Source of the DNA: Bryobacterales bacterium
GTDB lineage: Bacteria; Acidobacteriota; Terriglobia; Bryobacterales; Bryobacteraceae
Reading direction: 5' to 3'
Length of the DNA: 43,335 bases
Assembly: GCA_003162425.1 (NCBI GenBank)
Contig: PMOK01000047.1
Span: forward strand, 5,229 to 48,563
Below the pieces are notes generated by a model. That model made no database searches and was not told the origin of the DNA. It saw only the letters and a list, made by a program, of their open reading frames with translations. Below, piece by piece: positions 15,172 through 23,698 of the stretch. Each line of letters begins with the position of its first letter. Positions within the stretch are counted from its first letter, which is position 1. The translations under genes were made by a program, and so were the position numbers.

Positions 15172-17238
15172 TTAGAGGTGTTTGGATAGGAAGTCGGCGG
15201 CGGCTTGGTAGGCTTGGAGCCAACGCTTTTCGGTTAGGAAGCCGTGGATTTCGTCGGGGAAGATTAGTTCGTCGAATTGGACATTTTGCTTGCGCAAGGC
15301 TTCCACCAGCATTACGGTTTGGGAAAACGGGACGTTGCGGTCGTCATCGCCGTGAATCAGCAGGACCGGGGAGTGCCAGGTGCTGACTGACGCCATGGGC
15401 GAGGATTCGAAAGCGGTGCGAACAGCTTTTTCGTCGGCGGTGCGATCGGGACCTCGGAAAGCGCTCCAGTCGTGGACGCCATGGAAGTCGACGCCTGCTG
15501 CGAAAAGATCGGAAGCGCGCGCTAGGCCGAGTGCGGTGAGATAGCCGCCGTAGGAGCCTCCCCAGAGTCCGATGCGTTTGGGATCGACATCCGGGCGAGT
15601 TCGGAGATAGAGGCCCGCGCCGAGGACATCGTTAAATTCGCTGGCGCCGGATGCGCCGTAGTTGATGGCTTCGCGGAAATTCAGGCCGTAGCCGATGCCG
15701 CTGCGGTAGTTCACTGAGAGTACGACGTAGCCGAGGCTGGCGAGATACTGATTCATGCCGTAGGCGTTGTGATAGTAATCCATGTAATGCCAACCGAGCA
15801 GCATCTGCCGGCGGGAGCCTCCGTGGAAGAAGATCATGGCTGGATGCTTTTCGCCAGGCGTGCTGTCGGGGGGTAGAAAGAGCTGGCCGTGGATGCGCAT
15901 GCCGTCGGCCGCGGAGAGGATGACTTGCTGCGGAACCACGAGAGAAGCGGCCGGGAATTCGGCGGGAATGGAGTCCGGAGCAAGGTCGCGGACCGCGCTA
16001 TTGGTGGTGATGATAGCTGCTCGGGCTGGATTCTTGGCGTCGGAGTGGAGCATCACGACCGCCTTGCCGTCGCTGGTTTCGGTGGGTGACCACTCGATTC
16101 CGTCGCCGCGAGTGATGGGTGTCAAGTTTTCGCCGAGAACCGTGACGCGCCACAGATGACGATGGTCTATATCGTCCTGGTTGGAAGAGAACAGGACGGT
16201 CTTGGCGTCGGCAGACATGGAGACGTGCTCGATTTCGAAATCGCCAGAGACGTTTAATGGCGTGGGTGCGTCGCCGTGAGTGGAGATGGAGTAGAGGTGC
16301 ATCCAACCGGTGCGCTCCCAGGGGAAAACGATGCGGTCGCCCGCGCCCCAGAACAACTGATTGTCGGCGACCATGGCATGGAAGGCGCTGCCGGGGCCGT
16401 CGGCTGCGTGCCAAAGTTCGCGGCCATTTCCGGAATCGACATCGGCGAGACGAATGGACCAGGGTTGTGCGGCGGTGCGCTGGGGGCCGAAGAAGATACG
16501 GCTGGAATTGGCTGGGAGGCGTATGAACGCTATTTGCTTTCCATCCAAGGACCACGCGGGGTTGGAATCACGGTCGACGCTAGGGTCGAGGTAGAGAAGG
16601 GATTTGGAGGCTACGTTATAAACGCCGATGAAGGAGTGATCGGTGCGGGTGGTGACAAAAGCGAGGCGGGCGCCGTCGGGAGACCAACGTAGTTCACCAG
16701 CTTGGCCCTTGGTGTGGATGAGTTGCGCGGGCTTGGCGTTTTCTTCAGGACCCACAGACCAGATTTCATCTTTCTTCAGAAATGCGATGAGATCACCTTT
16801 CGGCGATACAGCAGGCTGGCTGCCTTCCGCGATTTTACGCGGCGCGCCGCCCGAGACGGGAATGATCCAAATGTCCTGCTCGACGCCTTGCGGGAGGCTG
16901 GCCGGATTCGGATTGTCACGAAACGTCTCGAAATCACCGCCGCGGACGTAGATGATGGAACGGCCGTCGGGTGTCCAGGCGATTTGGGCGATCTCCTGGC
17001 CGTCGTCATCGTGGTAATCGGTGAGGCGGCGGCCCTTGTAATCCGGCGCCTCGGCTACCCAAATGTTGCGTGCTCCGTTTTGGTCAAGCACCCAGGCCAC
17101 GGCGCCACTTTTCGGGGCTGCGGTTAGATCGGTGGGGAACGGGGCGCTCATGATTTGTTCCAGGGTGAAGCGTTTGGCGGGAGCCGCGATTACGGTGGAG
17201 TACGCGAGCACGAGGGCCAGCGGAATACGGAGGGTCAT
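15172..17238 (-). CDS. S9 family prolyl oligopeptidase-type serine peptidase, exported
   Basis: 688 aa from ATG 17238, where MTLRIPLALVLAYSTVIAA makes a signal peptide. Residues about 40-420 are a WD40-like/TolB-type beta-propeller (repeated WSPDGxRLAFV, WSLDGKQIAFIRL, WTPDGRSIIYV). The C-terminal alpha/beta hydrolase has the nucleophile in GGSYGG (about 560), Asp in HGDDDRNVPFSQ (about 632) and His in DEIHGF (about 664). It is of the dipeptidyl aminopeptidase/acylaminoacyl peptidase group and would cleave peptides in the periplasm. TATAAC lies 10 nt before the ATG and could be a -10, but no clear -35 is seen. Confidence 0.92.
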   Translation of the reverse strand: MTLRIPLALVLAYSTVIAAPAKRFTLEQIMSAPFPTDLTAAPKSGAVAWVLDQNGARNIWVAEAPDYKGRRLTDYHDDDGQEIAQIAWTPDGRSIIYVRGGDFETFRDNPNPASLPQGVEQDIWIIPVSGGAPRKIAEGSQPAVSPKGDLIAFLKKDEIWSVGPEENAKPAQLIHTKGQAGELRWSPDGARLAFVTTRTDHSFIGVYNVASKSLLYLDPSVDRDSNPAWSLDGKQIAFIRLPANSSRIFFGPQRTAAQPWSIRLADVDSGNGRELWHAADGPGSAFHAMVADNQLFWGAGDRIVFPWERTGWMHLYSISTHGDAPTPLNVSGDFEIEHVSMSADAKTVLFSSNQDDIDHRHLWRVTVLGENLTPITRGDGIEWSPTETSDGKAVVMLHSDAKNPARAAIITTNSAVRDLAPDSIPAEFPAASLVVPQQVILSAADGMRIHGQLFLPPDSTPGEKHPAMIFFHGGSRRQMLLGWHYMDYYHNAYGMNQYLASLGYVVLSVNYRSGIGYGLNFREAINYGASGASEFNDVLGAGLYLRTRPDVDPKRIGLWGGSYGGYLTALGLARASDLFAAGVDFHGVHDWSAFRGPDRTADEKAVRTAFESSPMASVSTWHSPVLLIHGDDDRNVPFSQTVMLVEALRKQNVQFDELIFPDEIHGFLTEKRWLQAYQAAADFLSKHL

Positions 17239-17271
17239 AGGGTATGTTATACACTGAAACGGCGATTGTCT

Positions 17272-17292
17272 GGACAAGTCGGAGACTTGTCC
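17272..17292. repeat. perfect 9-bp inverted repeat
   Basis: GGACAAGTC-GGA-GACTTGTCC lies between the divergent S9 peptidase and acyl-CoA synthetase genes, 12 nt before the latter. It could be an operator for both or a short dispersed palindrome; no T-run follows. Confidence 0.65.
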
Positions 17293-17303
17293 TACGTTAG
17301 ACT

Positions 17304-18911
17304 ATGCTGAGTTACTCGAAGGGTCCGGATGCTCCGCTGCTTCAGACGACGATCGCGGAGGCTTTTCGCGAGACCGCCGAACGGTTACCGGATAATCGCG
17401 CGCTGATCTCGCGGCACCAGGATTCGCGCCTCACTTTTGCCGAACTGAGCGCGGAGGTGGAACGGACGGCGCAAGGGTTGGCTGGGCTGGGACTTGGTGC
17501 ACGGGACCGGATCGGCGTGTGGTCCACGAACTGCGTCGAGTGGGTGGTGTTGAATCTCGCGTGCGCGAGGATTGGCGGGGTGCTGGTGAATGTCAACCCG
17601 GCGTATCGCGCCTATGAACTGGCATTTGTTTTGCGGAAATCCGGGATGAAGGCGCTGTTCTTATGGGAGCGGGACTCGCGGTCGGATTACAAGGCGATTT
17701 TTCAGGATGCTATAGGTCCAGCGAATCACGCGATTGAGCACGTGGTTTATTTCGGGACGGAATCGTGGGATCGAATGCGGGCGAATGGCGCGGAGATCGC
17801 GAGGGTGGATATCGCGGCGGACGACGTCACAAATATCCAATACACATCGGGAACGACGGGATCGCCAAAGGGTGTGTTGCTGACGCATTCGAATCTGCTG
17901 AACAATGCTGCGGTGATTGCGGGCGGGATGAAGATCACCGAGCGGGATCGGGTTACAGTGCCGGTGCCTCTTTACCATTGTTTTGGGAGTGTTGCGGGGA
18001 CGTTGGTGATGGTGGTGAGTGGCGCGACGATGATTCTTCCGGCAGCGACGTTCGATCCATTGGCTACGATGCAGGCAATTCATTATGAACGGGCGACCAC
18101 GATCTACGGAGTACCGACGATGTTCATCGCGGAGTTGGATCATCCGGAGTTCGGCCGACTCGATTTCAGCTTTCTTCGGACGGGCGTGATGGCGGGCGCG
18201 CCGTGTCCAATTGAGGTAATGAAGCGGGTGGTGAGCGAAATGCATTGTCCGGAGATGACCATAATGTACGGGCAGACAGAAAGCTCGCCGGTGATCACAA
18301 TGTCTTCGGTGGAAGATAGCCTGGAGCGCCGCGTTTCTACTGTCGGCGGTGCGTGTCCGAACACTGAGGTGAAGGTTGTAACACCTGCGGGAGAGACGGC
18401 TCCAGTTGGGGAGCAGGGCGAACTGTGCACGCGAGGTTATCTGGTGATGAAAGGCTACGATCAGGAGCCGGAGGCTACCAAGCGCGCGGTTGACGAGGAC
18501 GGATGGCTGCACACGGGCGACCTGGCGACGATGCGTCCGGATGGATATTTTCGCGTAACAGGGCGTGCGAAGGACCTGATCATTCGTGGCGGCGAGAACA
18601 TTTATCCGCGCGAGGTGGAGGAGTTTTTGTATACGCACCCCAAGGTGGCCGACGTGCAGGTGATTGGCCTTCCGGATGCGAAGCTGGGTGAAGCGGTAGC
18701 GGCCTGGATCCGGGTGAAAGAGCCGTGCACGGAGGATGAGATTCGGGAACATTGCAGAGGCAAGATTGCGCATTTCAAGATCCCCCAGTTTATTCGGTTT
18801 GTGGATGTGTTTCCGATGACGGTGACTGGGAAGATTCAGAAGTTCAAGATGCGCGAGGTTGAGATCCGGGAACGGGGGCTGGAGGCTGCGTCGCAGATAC
18901 AGACGGCGTGA
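17304..18911 (+). CDS. fatty acyl-CoA synthetase (AMP-forming)
   Basis: 535 aa with the adenylation motifs in order: YTSGTTGSPKGVLLTHSN (about 179), YGQTESSPV (about 321), GDLATMRPDGYFRVTGRAKDLIIRGGENIYPREVEE (about 405-440) and the catalytic Lys region GKIQKFKMRE (about 508). It activates a carboxylic acid to acyl-AMP and then acyl-CoA. Overall pattern fits medium/long-chain FadD-like enzymes, but chain length cannot be read. No ribosome-binding site is evident before ATG 17304. Confidence 0.92.
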   Translation: MLSYSKGPDAPLLQTTIAEAFRETAERLPDNRALISRHQDSRLTFAELSAEVERTAQGLAGLGLGARDRIGVWSTNCVEWVVLNLACARIGGVLVNVNPAYRAYELAFVLRKSGMKALFLWERDSRSDYKAIFQDAIGPANHAIEHVVYFGTESWDRMRANGAEIARVDIAADDVTNIQYTSGTTGSPKGVLLTHSNLLNNAAVIAGGMKITERDRVTVPVPLYHCFGSVAGTLVMVVSGATMILPAATFDPLATMQAIHYERATTIYGVPTMFIAELDHPEFGRLDFSFLRTGVMAGAPCPIEVMKRVVSEMHCPEMTIMYGQTESSPVITMSSVEDSLERRVSTVGGACPNTEVKVVTPAGETAPVGEQGELCTRGYLVMKGYDQEPEATKRAVDEDGWLHTGDLATMRPDGYFRVTGRAKDLIIRGGENIYPREVEEFLYTHPKVADVQVIGLPDAKLGEAVAAWIRVKEPCTEDEIREHCRGKIAHFKIPQFIRFVDVFPMTVTGKIQKFKMREVEIRERGLEAASQIQTA

Positions 18912-18924
18912 GGCTGAAGCAGAA

Positions 18925-18945
18925 GGCAGGCGGCAGGAGGCAGGC
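18925..18945. repeat. three 7-bp purine-rich tandem repeats
   Basis: GGCAGGC, GGCAGGA, GGCAGGC in a G/A-rich 64-bp gap before the TPR/FG-GAP gene. The open frame running through the gap is low complexity (RRREAEAEGRRQEAG) and not believed. Confidence 0.5.
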
Positions 18946-18975
18946 GCCAGAGAAGCAGATGGTAGGGAAGCGGGT

Positions 18976-21924
18976 ATGAGGCGATTTTTGATTTTGTTTT
19001 GTCTTTGTCTGGTTGCGGCGGAGACGCGTGTTTCGGTGGAGGAGCGATTGTGGCAGCATCGCAACTTGGGGAAGGCTTACTATGAAAACGACATTACGCT
19101 GGTGCAAGCGGTGGGGGAATTTCAGAAGGCGCTCTTGCTGGCTCCGAACTCGGTGCGGGAGCGGCTGAATTACGGATTGGCGCTGCTTCGGGCTGGGCGG
19201 ACCAAGGAGGGCGTGGCGGAACTGGAGAAGGTCCAGAAGCAGGACGCTTCGTTGCCGCACACGTGGTTTAATCTTGGAATCGTTTTCCGGAAGGATGGAG
19301 ACTTCGAGCGCGCAATTACGCAGTTCGAGAAGATGGTGGCTCTAGTGCCGAGCGAACCGGTTTCGCATTACAACCTGGGTGTGCTCTACAAGCAAGTGGG
19401 CAAGCTGGATGACGCTGCCAAGCAACTGGAAACCGCGGAAAAGCTGGATCCCGAGATGGAAGCGCCGCACTTTCAGCTTTACAACATCTACCGGCAGGGT
19501 GGACGGCGCGAGGATGCGGCGAAGGAGCTGGCGATATTTCAGAGGCTCAAGAAAGAGCACGAGGGTGCGGCGATTCCTCAAAATCCGGAGTGGTGCGCGT
19601 ATGCGGAGATCTACGATCCCATTGACATAAAGGATGCGCGCCGGCCGGCGGAAGCTGCCCGTCTTTTGTTGCCGGCGACGAGCGAGGGGCAATTGCTGAT
19701 TGATGTCGACGGGGATGGCAAGGCTGAGTTGCTGGTGTGGAATAAGGATGGGTTGACACTGCTGCGCGGCCGGGAATCAATGAAGAACACGGGGTTGGAC
19801 GACGTGCGAGGCGTAGTTTCGGCGGCGGCCGGGGATTTCGACAACGATGGTCTGGCGGACCTCTGCATTCTTACAGAGAGCGGGCCACTGTTATATCGGA
19901 ATGCGAAAGGAAAATTCGAGAAGGTGGACGCGAATCTTCCGTCCGGGCGTTTCGAGAAGGCGGTGTGGCTGGATTACGATCACGACTACGATCTGGACTT
20001 GCTGTTACTGGGTGAGAAATCAGTGTTGCTTCGCAACCAGGGCGCGGCGGGTTTCGTGGATCACACCGGTGATTTTCCTTTTGTGGCGGGGCATGCGATA
20101 GACGCGGTGTCGTACCGCTGGATGGCGGACAGCAAAGCTTTCGATCTAGTGGTGAGTTACTCGGATCATGCAGCAGTTTTGTATTCGGACAAACTTTCCG
20201 GAAGGTACGAAGCAGTTCCGCTGCCTGAGCTGCCGGCGGGTGCAAAGTGGCTGGACGCCGCGGACGTGAATGATGATAGTTGGCTGGACATTGTAAGTTC
20301 GGACGGGACGTTGTTGAATCGGCAGGGTAAGTTCGAGCGCGCGGCGACACCAGTAGGGGATGGAAGTGTCGAGGACGATGTTCCTGCGCGCGCCACTAAG
20401 TGGATTCGAGTTACGCTCAGTGGCGTTAAGAATTTGAAGCTGGGTTACGATTCGGAAGTTGAAATGAAGGCGGGCGCGTCGTACCAGAAGAAGATTTATC
20501 GCGGTGTGCCTGTGCTCTTCGATCTGGGCGGACGGCTGGCGGCGGACACGGTGCGGATCACCTGGCCAAATGGACTGATCCAGAACGATACGAAACAATT
20601 GGCCAATCGTTCTTATACCTACAAGGAAGAACAGAAACTTTCCGGATCTTGTCCTATGATCTGGACTTTCGATGGCAAGCAATTCCGATTTATCAGCGAT
20701 GTGCTGGGGGTTGCACCGTTGGGCGCCATGTCAGGCGACGGCCAGTACTTCCCGGTGGACCACGACGAGTACGTTCAGATTCCAGGCGAGGCTTTGAGTG
20801 TTGTTGACGGCAAGTACGAGGTTCGAGTTACTGAGGAATTGAGTGAGGTGTCATATCTCGATCAGATCGAGTTACTGGCGGTAGATCATCCGGCGGGGAC
20901 GGACATTTTTACGAATGAAAAGTGGAAAGGACCGCCTTATCCGGAGTTTCGTTTATTCGGCGTAAGTCAACGGACTTACCCAAAGCGCGCGTCGGACGGC
21001 GAGGGCAGGGATGTCTTGCAGGCGCTGGTGGCGCGCGATCGGAAGTATGTGGATACGTTCCGGCGCGAGCGAAACGGCAAGGCGGAGTTGCACGCGCTGA
21101 CGCTTGACTTCGGGAATCAGGCAGCGCCGCATAATCGAGGCGTGCTGGTATTGAACGGTTGGGTGGATTGGGCGGATGGGAGTACGTTTCTCGCGGCTGC
21201 CCAAGAAAGCAAGGAAGGATTGATTCCGCCCTATCTTCAGGTTAAGGACGCGGCCGGCAATTGGAAGACTGTAATTGAAGACATGGGGATGCCGGACGGC
21301 AAGCCGAAGACGATTGCCGTGGATCTTTCGGGTAAGTTCCTGTCGGAATCGCGGGAGATTCGAATCGTGACGAATCTATGCGTGTATTGGGACGAAATAT
21401 TTCTTGGCAATGATGTTGGGGAGCCGCGGTCGGTGATGACAAGGGTACCCGCATCGTCTGGCGAACTGCGATTCCGCGGATTCTCGGCGATCAGAATCGA
21501 TCCTGACCGGAAACAGCCCGAGGAGTTTATTTATGCAAACGTGGGAGGAGCTTCGACATGGAATCCCACGCCCGGGTTGTATACACGCTATGGCGACGTG
21601 CAGGAGCTGTTGGATGACGTGGACGATCGATTCGCGATTTTGGGTTCTGGGGATGAAGTGCGGCTGCAGTTTCGCGCCGATGCGTTGCCAGGCTTGAAGC
21701 CGGGATGGAAAAGAGAATTCATCTTGAAGGTGGACGGTTGGGCGAAGGATCGCGATGCCAATACGGCCTACTCACAGACAGTGGAGCCGCTGCCATTCCA
21801 TGCGATGAGTGCGTATCCCTATACTCGCGACGAACATTTTCCGAATGATGCGATGCACGAGCGGTATCGGAGGGAATACAACACGCGGTCCGCTTTGCGT
21901 CTGATCCGGCCTCTTGTGGATTAG
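18976..21924 (+). CDS. secreted TPR / FG-GAP / ASPIC-like protein
   Basis: 982 aa from ATG 18976 (GGGAAG upstream); MRRFLILFCLCLVAAETRV is a signal peptide. Residues about 20-190 hold TPRs (LPHTWFNLGIVFRKDGDFERAITQFEKMVALVP). From about 240 come FG-GAP/VCBS repeats with calcium-type loops DVDGDGKAE (about 242), DFDNDGLAD (287), DYDHDYDLD (332) and DVNDDSWLD (429). An ASPIC-like segment with RITWPNGLIQ follows (about 527). The C-terminal 400 residues (MIWTFDGKQFRFISDVLGVAPLGA...) are a further beta-rich region I cannot name. Extracellular adhesion or matrix role is plausible. TAG at 21922 abuts the ATG of the next gene. Confidence 0.85.
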   Translation: MRRFLILFCLCLVAAETRVSVEERLWQHRNLGKAYYENDITLVQAVGEFQKALLLAPNSVRERLNYGLALLRAGRTKEGVAELEKVQKQDASLPHTWFNLGIVFRKDGDFERAITQFEKMVALVPSEPVSHYNLGVLYKQVGKLDDAAKQLETAEKLDPEMEAPHFQLYNIYRQGGRREDAAKELAIFQRLKKEHEGAAIPQNPEWCAYAEIYDPIDIKDARRPAEAARLLLPATSEGQLLIDVDGDGKAELLVWNKDGLTLLRGRESMKNTGLDDVRGVVSAAAGDFDNDGLADLCILTESGPLLYRNAKGKFEKVDANLPSGRFEKAVWLDYDHDYDLDLLLLGEKSVLLRNQGAAGFVDHTGDFPFVAGHAIDAVSYRWMADSKAFDLVVSYSDHAAVLYSDKLSGRYEAVPLPELPAGAKWLDAADVNDDSWLDIVSSDGTLLNRQGKFERAATPVGDGSVEDDVPARATKWIRVTLSGVKNLKLGYDSEVEMKAGASYQKKIYRGVPVLFDLGGRLAADTVRITWPNGLIQNDTKQLANRSYTYKEEQKLSGSCPMIWTFDGKQFRFISDVLGVAPLGAMSGDGQYFPVDHDEYVQIPGEALSVVDGKYEVRVTEELSEVSYLDQIELLAVDHPAGTDIFTNEKWKGPPYPEFRLFGVSQRTYPKRASDGEGRDVLQALVARDRKYVDTFRRERNGKAELHALTLDFGNQAAPHNRGVLVLNGWVDWADGSTFLAAAQESKEGLIPPYLQVKDAAGNWKTVIEDMGMPDGKPKTIAVDLSGKFLSESREIRIVTNLCVYWDEIFLGNDVGEPRSVMTRVPASSGELRFRGFSAIRIDPDRKQPEEFIYANVGGASTWNPTPGLYTRYGDVQELLDDVDDRFAILGSGDEVRLQFRADALPGLKPGWKREFILKVDGWAKDRDANTAYSQTVEPLPFHAMSAYPYTRDEHFPNDAMHERYRREYNTRSALRLIRPLVD

Positions 21925-22785
21925 ATGACGCCGAAGATTCCTATAGCTGCAATTACCGACGAGTTCTCTCCGGATCTCGATATTGCACTGCAGGCAATGC
22001 AAGAGATCGGCATGAGCGGGGTAGAGCTGCGCGTGATATCCGGAAGGAACATCATAGATCTTTCCGATGCGGAGTTGGATCTGGTGGCTGAGCGTGTGGC
22101 TGCGGGCGGATTGAAAGTAATCTCGATTGCATCGCCACTGTTCAAGTGTTTGCTGCCGGATTCACCGCCAGTGGACAGCCGGTTTCAGCACGATGTTTTC
22201 GCGTCGAAGCACACGTTTGAAGACCAGCCACGGTTGGCAGAGCGTGCGTTCTTCATCGCCAAGAGATTGGGAGCGAAGATAATCCGGGTGTTTTCTTTCT
22301 GGCGAGTAATCCAGCCGGAAGCGTGTTTTGAGAGCGTGGTGCGGGAGCTCGGCGAGCTTGCGGAGAAGGCCGCGCGTCACGGTTTGACGATTGGCCTGGA
22401 GAACGAGCACGCCTGCAATATTGCTACTGGCGCAGAGACGCGGCAGGTACTGGATTGTTTGAAACATTCCAACTTAGGGGTGGTTTGGGACCCGGCGAAT
22501 GCCTATGTATCCGGGGAGAACCCATTTCCCGTGGGATATGCAGCGCTGCCGCCGAATCGGATTGTACATGTGCATGCGAAGGATTGCCATATGGAAGGGC
22601 ATACGCCGGTTTGGGGGCCACTGGGGACGAGGGCGATCGATTGGAAGGGGCAGATCGCGGCCTTGTTGAAGGATGAATACAAGGGCTACTTGAGTTTGGA
22701 GACTCATTGGGCGGGGCCGGGGGGCGACAAACTGCAGGCCAGTAAGATTTGCGGGTGGAACTTGAGGGGGCTGGCGAGCGATTAG
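21925..22785 (+). CDS. sugar phosphate isomerase/epimerase-like TIM-barrel protein
   Basis: 286 aa of the xylose isomerase-like/AP-endonuclease-2 barrel family. Strand-end motifs carry likely metal ligands: GLENEHACN (Glu), VVWDPANAY (Asp), HVHAKDCHMEGHTPVWGPLG (His) and LSLETHWAG (Glu). Such proteins isomerise or epimerise sugars or related compounds. The ATG follows directly on the stop of the secreted protein, so the two genes are co-transcribed. No signal peptide, so cytosolic. Substrate unknown. Confidence 0.88.
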   Translation: MTPKIPIAAITDEFSPDLDIALQAMQEIGMSGVELRVISGRNIIDLSDAELDLVAERVAAGGLKVISIASPLFKCLLPDSPPVDSRFQHDVFASKHTFEDQPRLAERAFFIAKRLGAKIIRVFSFWRVIQPEACFESVVRELGELAEKAARHGLTIGLENEHACNIATGAETRQVLDCLKHSNLGVVWDPANAYVSGENPFPVGYAALPPNRIVHVHAKDCHMEGHTPVWGPLGTRAIDWKGQIAALLKDEYKGYLSLETHWAGPGGDKLQASKICGWNLRGLASD

Positions 22786-22802
22786 GAAAACGGACTACTG
22801 AC

Positions 22803-23261
22803 ATGCAACATGTATCGTTGGCGCCAATTGATTTCGTCACGCGACTGTTCTTGGCGCTCGGGTTGGGAGCGCTGATTGGGTTGGAGCGGCAGGTCCGCAA
22901 TCACGAGGGCGGGCTGAAGACGAACGCGCTGGTGGCGATGGGGTCAGCGATGTTCGTAATGATGGCGGGGACATTTGGCACGCCGGACCGAATTGTGGGG
23001 CAGATACTTCCGGGTATTGGTTTTCTGGGGGCAGGGATGATCATGCGGGATGGAATGCACGTGCGAGGGCTGAATACGGCGGCGACATTGTGGTGCGCGG
23101 CGGCGATCGGGACGCTGGTGGGAGCCGGGGAACGAGCTATGCCAGCACTGGCGGCGGTTACGGTGGTGGTAGCGAATGTTGTCTTGCGGGAGTTGGCGGT
23201 GTGGATCGATAAGAAACACGCTACAAGCGGAGCAAAAGAAGGAACAACAACCGGGCAGTGA
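22803..23261 (+). CDS. MgtC/SapB family membrane protein
   Basis: 152 aa from ATG 22803. Four hydrophobic segments with the family signatures LGALIGLERQVRNHEGGLKTNALVAMGSAMF and ILPGIGFLGAGMIMRDGMHVRGLNTAATLWCAAAIG. This is the N-terminal membrane domain only; the cytoplasmic C-terminal domain of Salmonella MgtC is absent, as in the many short members. The family is linked to low-magnesium growth and to modulation of ATP synthase. It is the last ordinary gene before the phage-type cassette. Confidence 0.9.
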   Translation: MQHVSLAPIDFVTRLFLALGLGALIGLERQVRNHEGGLKTNALVAMGSAMFVMMAGTFGTPDRIVGQILPGIGFLGAGMIMRDGMHVRGLNTAATLWCAAAIGTLVGAGERAMPALAAVTVVVANVVLRELAVWIDKKHATSGAKEGTTTGQ

Positions 23262-23387
23262 TAGCTCGAAAAAGGCGATGACGGCAGATTCGGCGAAATC
23301 TACATAGCGTTTTCAGTTATTTGAGAAACGGTCGCGGTTGGACTTAAGAATCGGGCTGATAAGTTTGGTGCAGGAGAGAGTTGTTTT

Positions 23388-23419
23388 GGGCGCTTCCGAA
23401 AGGGGCGCCCGTTTTTTTT
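23388..23419 (+). terminator. rho-independent terminator or attenuator before the phage cassette
   Basis: GGGCGC-T-TCC-GAAA-GGG-GCGCCC (one bulged T) followed by G and eight Ts (23412-23419). The hairpin ends only 18 nt before the first cassette gene, and the GGAG ribosome-binding site begins right after the T-run. The preceding 23262-23387 holds no gene; TTGAGA at 23321 with 17 nt to a poor -10 is the only promoter-like hint. Confidence 0.8.
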
Positions 23420-23428
23420 GGAGTTGCG

Positions 23429-23698
23429 ATGCCAGCATCGACAAAGGCGGCCCGGTTGAAGACCCGCGACATTCCGCAAAAGCAAAAGCAGGCGGGCGAA
23501 ACCAAGAGCCGCAAGGAACTGATCACGTCGCTACTTTCCAGGATTGAAGGACAACTCGACTCAGAGAAGACGAAGGTGACGCTAGCGGACTTCATCCGGC
23601 TGATCCAATTGCAGCGTGAGTTAGAGCAGGAGGAGCAACCGGCGGAGGTCATTGTTACGTGGAAAGACCTGTCGGAGAGACCAAGTACCGAGAAATAG
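23429..23698 (+). CDS. possible small terminase subunit
   Basis: 89 aa from ATG 23429 with GGAG 5 nt upstream. Lys/Arg-rich start (STKAARLKTRDIPQKQKQ), then a helical stretch (RKELITSLLSRIEGQLDSEKTKVTLADFIRLIQLQRELEQEE). No domain is recognised. The call rests on place and size: it is immediately before, and overlaps by 40 nt, the large terminase gene. In gene transfer agents the small terminase is likewise short and poorly conserved. Confidence 0.5.
   Translation: MPASTKAARLKTRDIPQKQKQAGETKSRKELITSLLSRIEGQLDSEKTKVTLADFIRLIQLQRELEQEEQPAEVIVTWKDLSERPSTEK

Noticed and set aside
17661..19064. 467-aa minus-strand open frame
   Set aside because: His/Arg-rich complement of the acyl-CoA synthetase gene.
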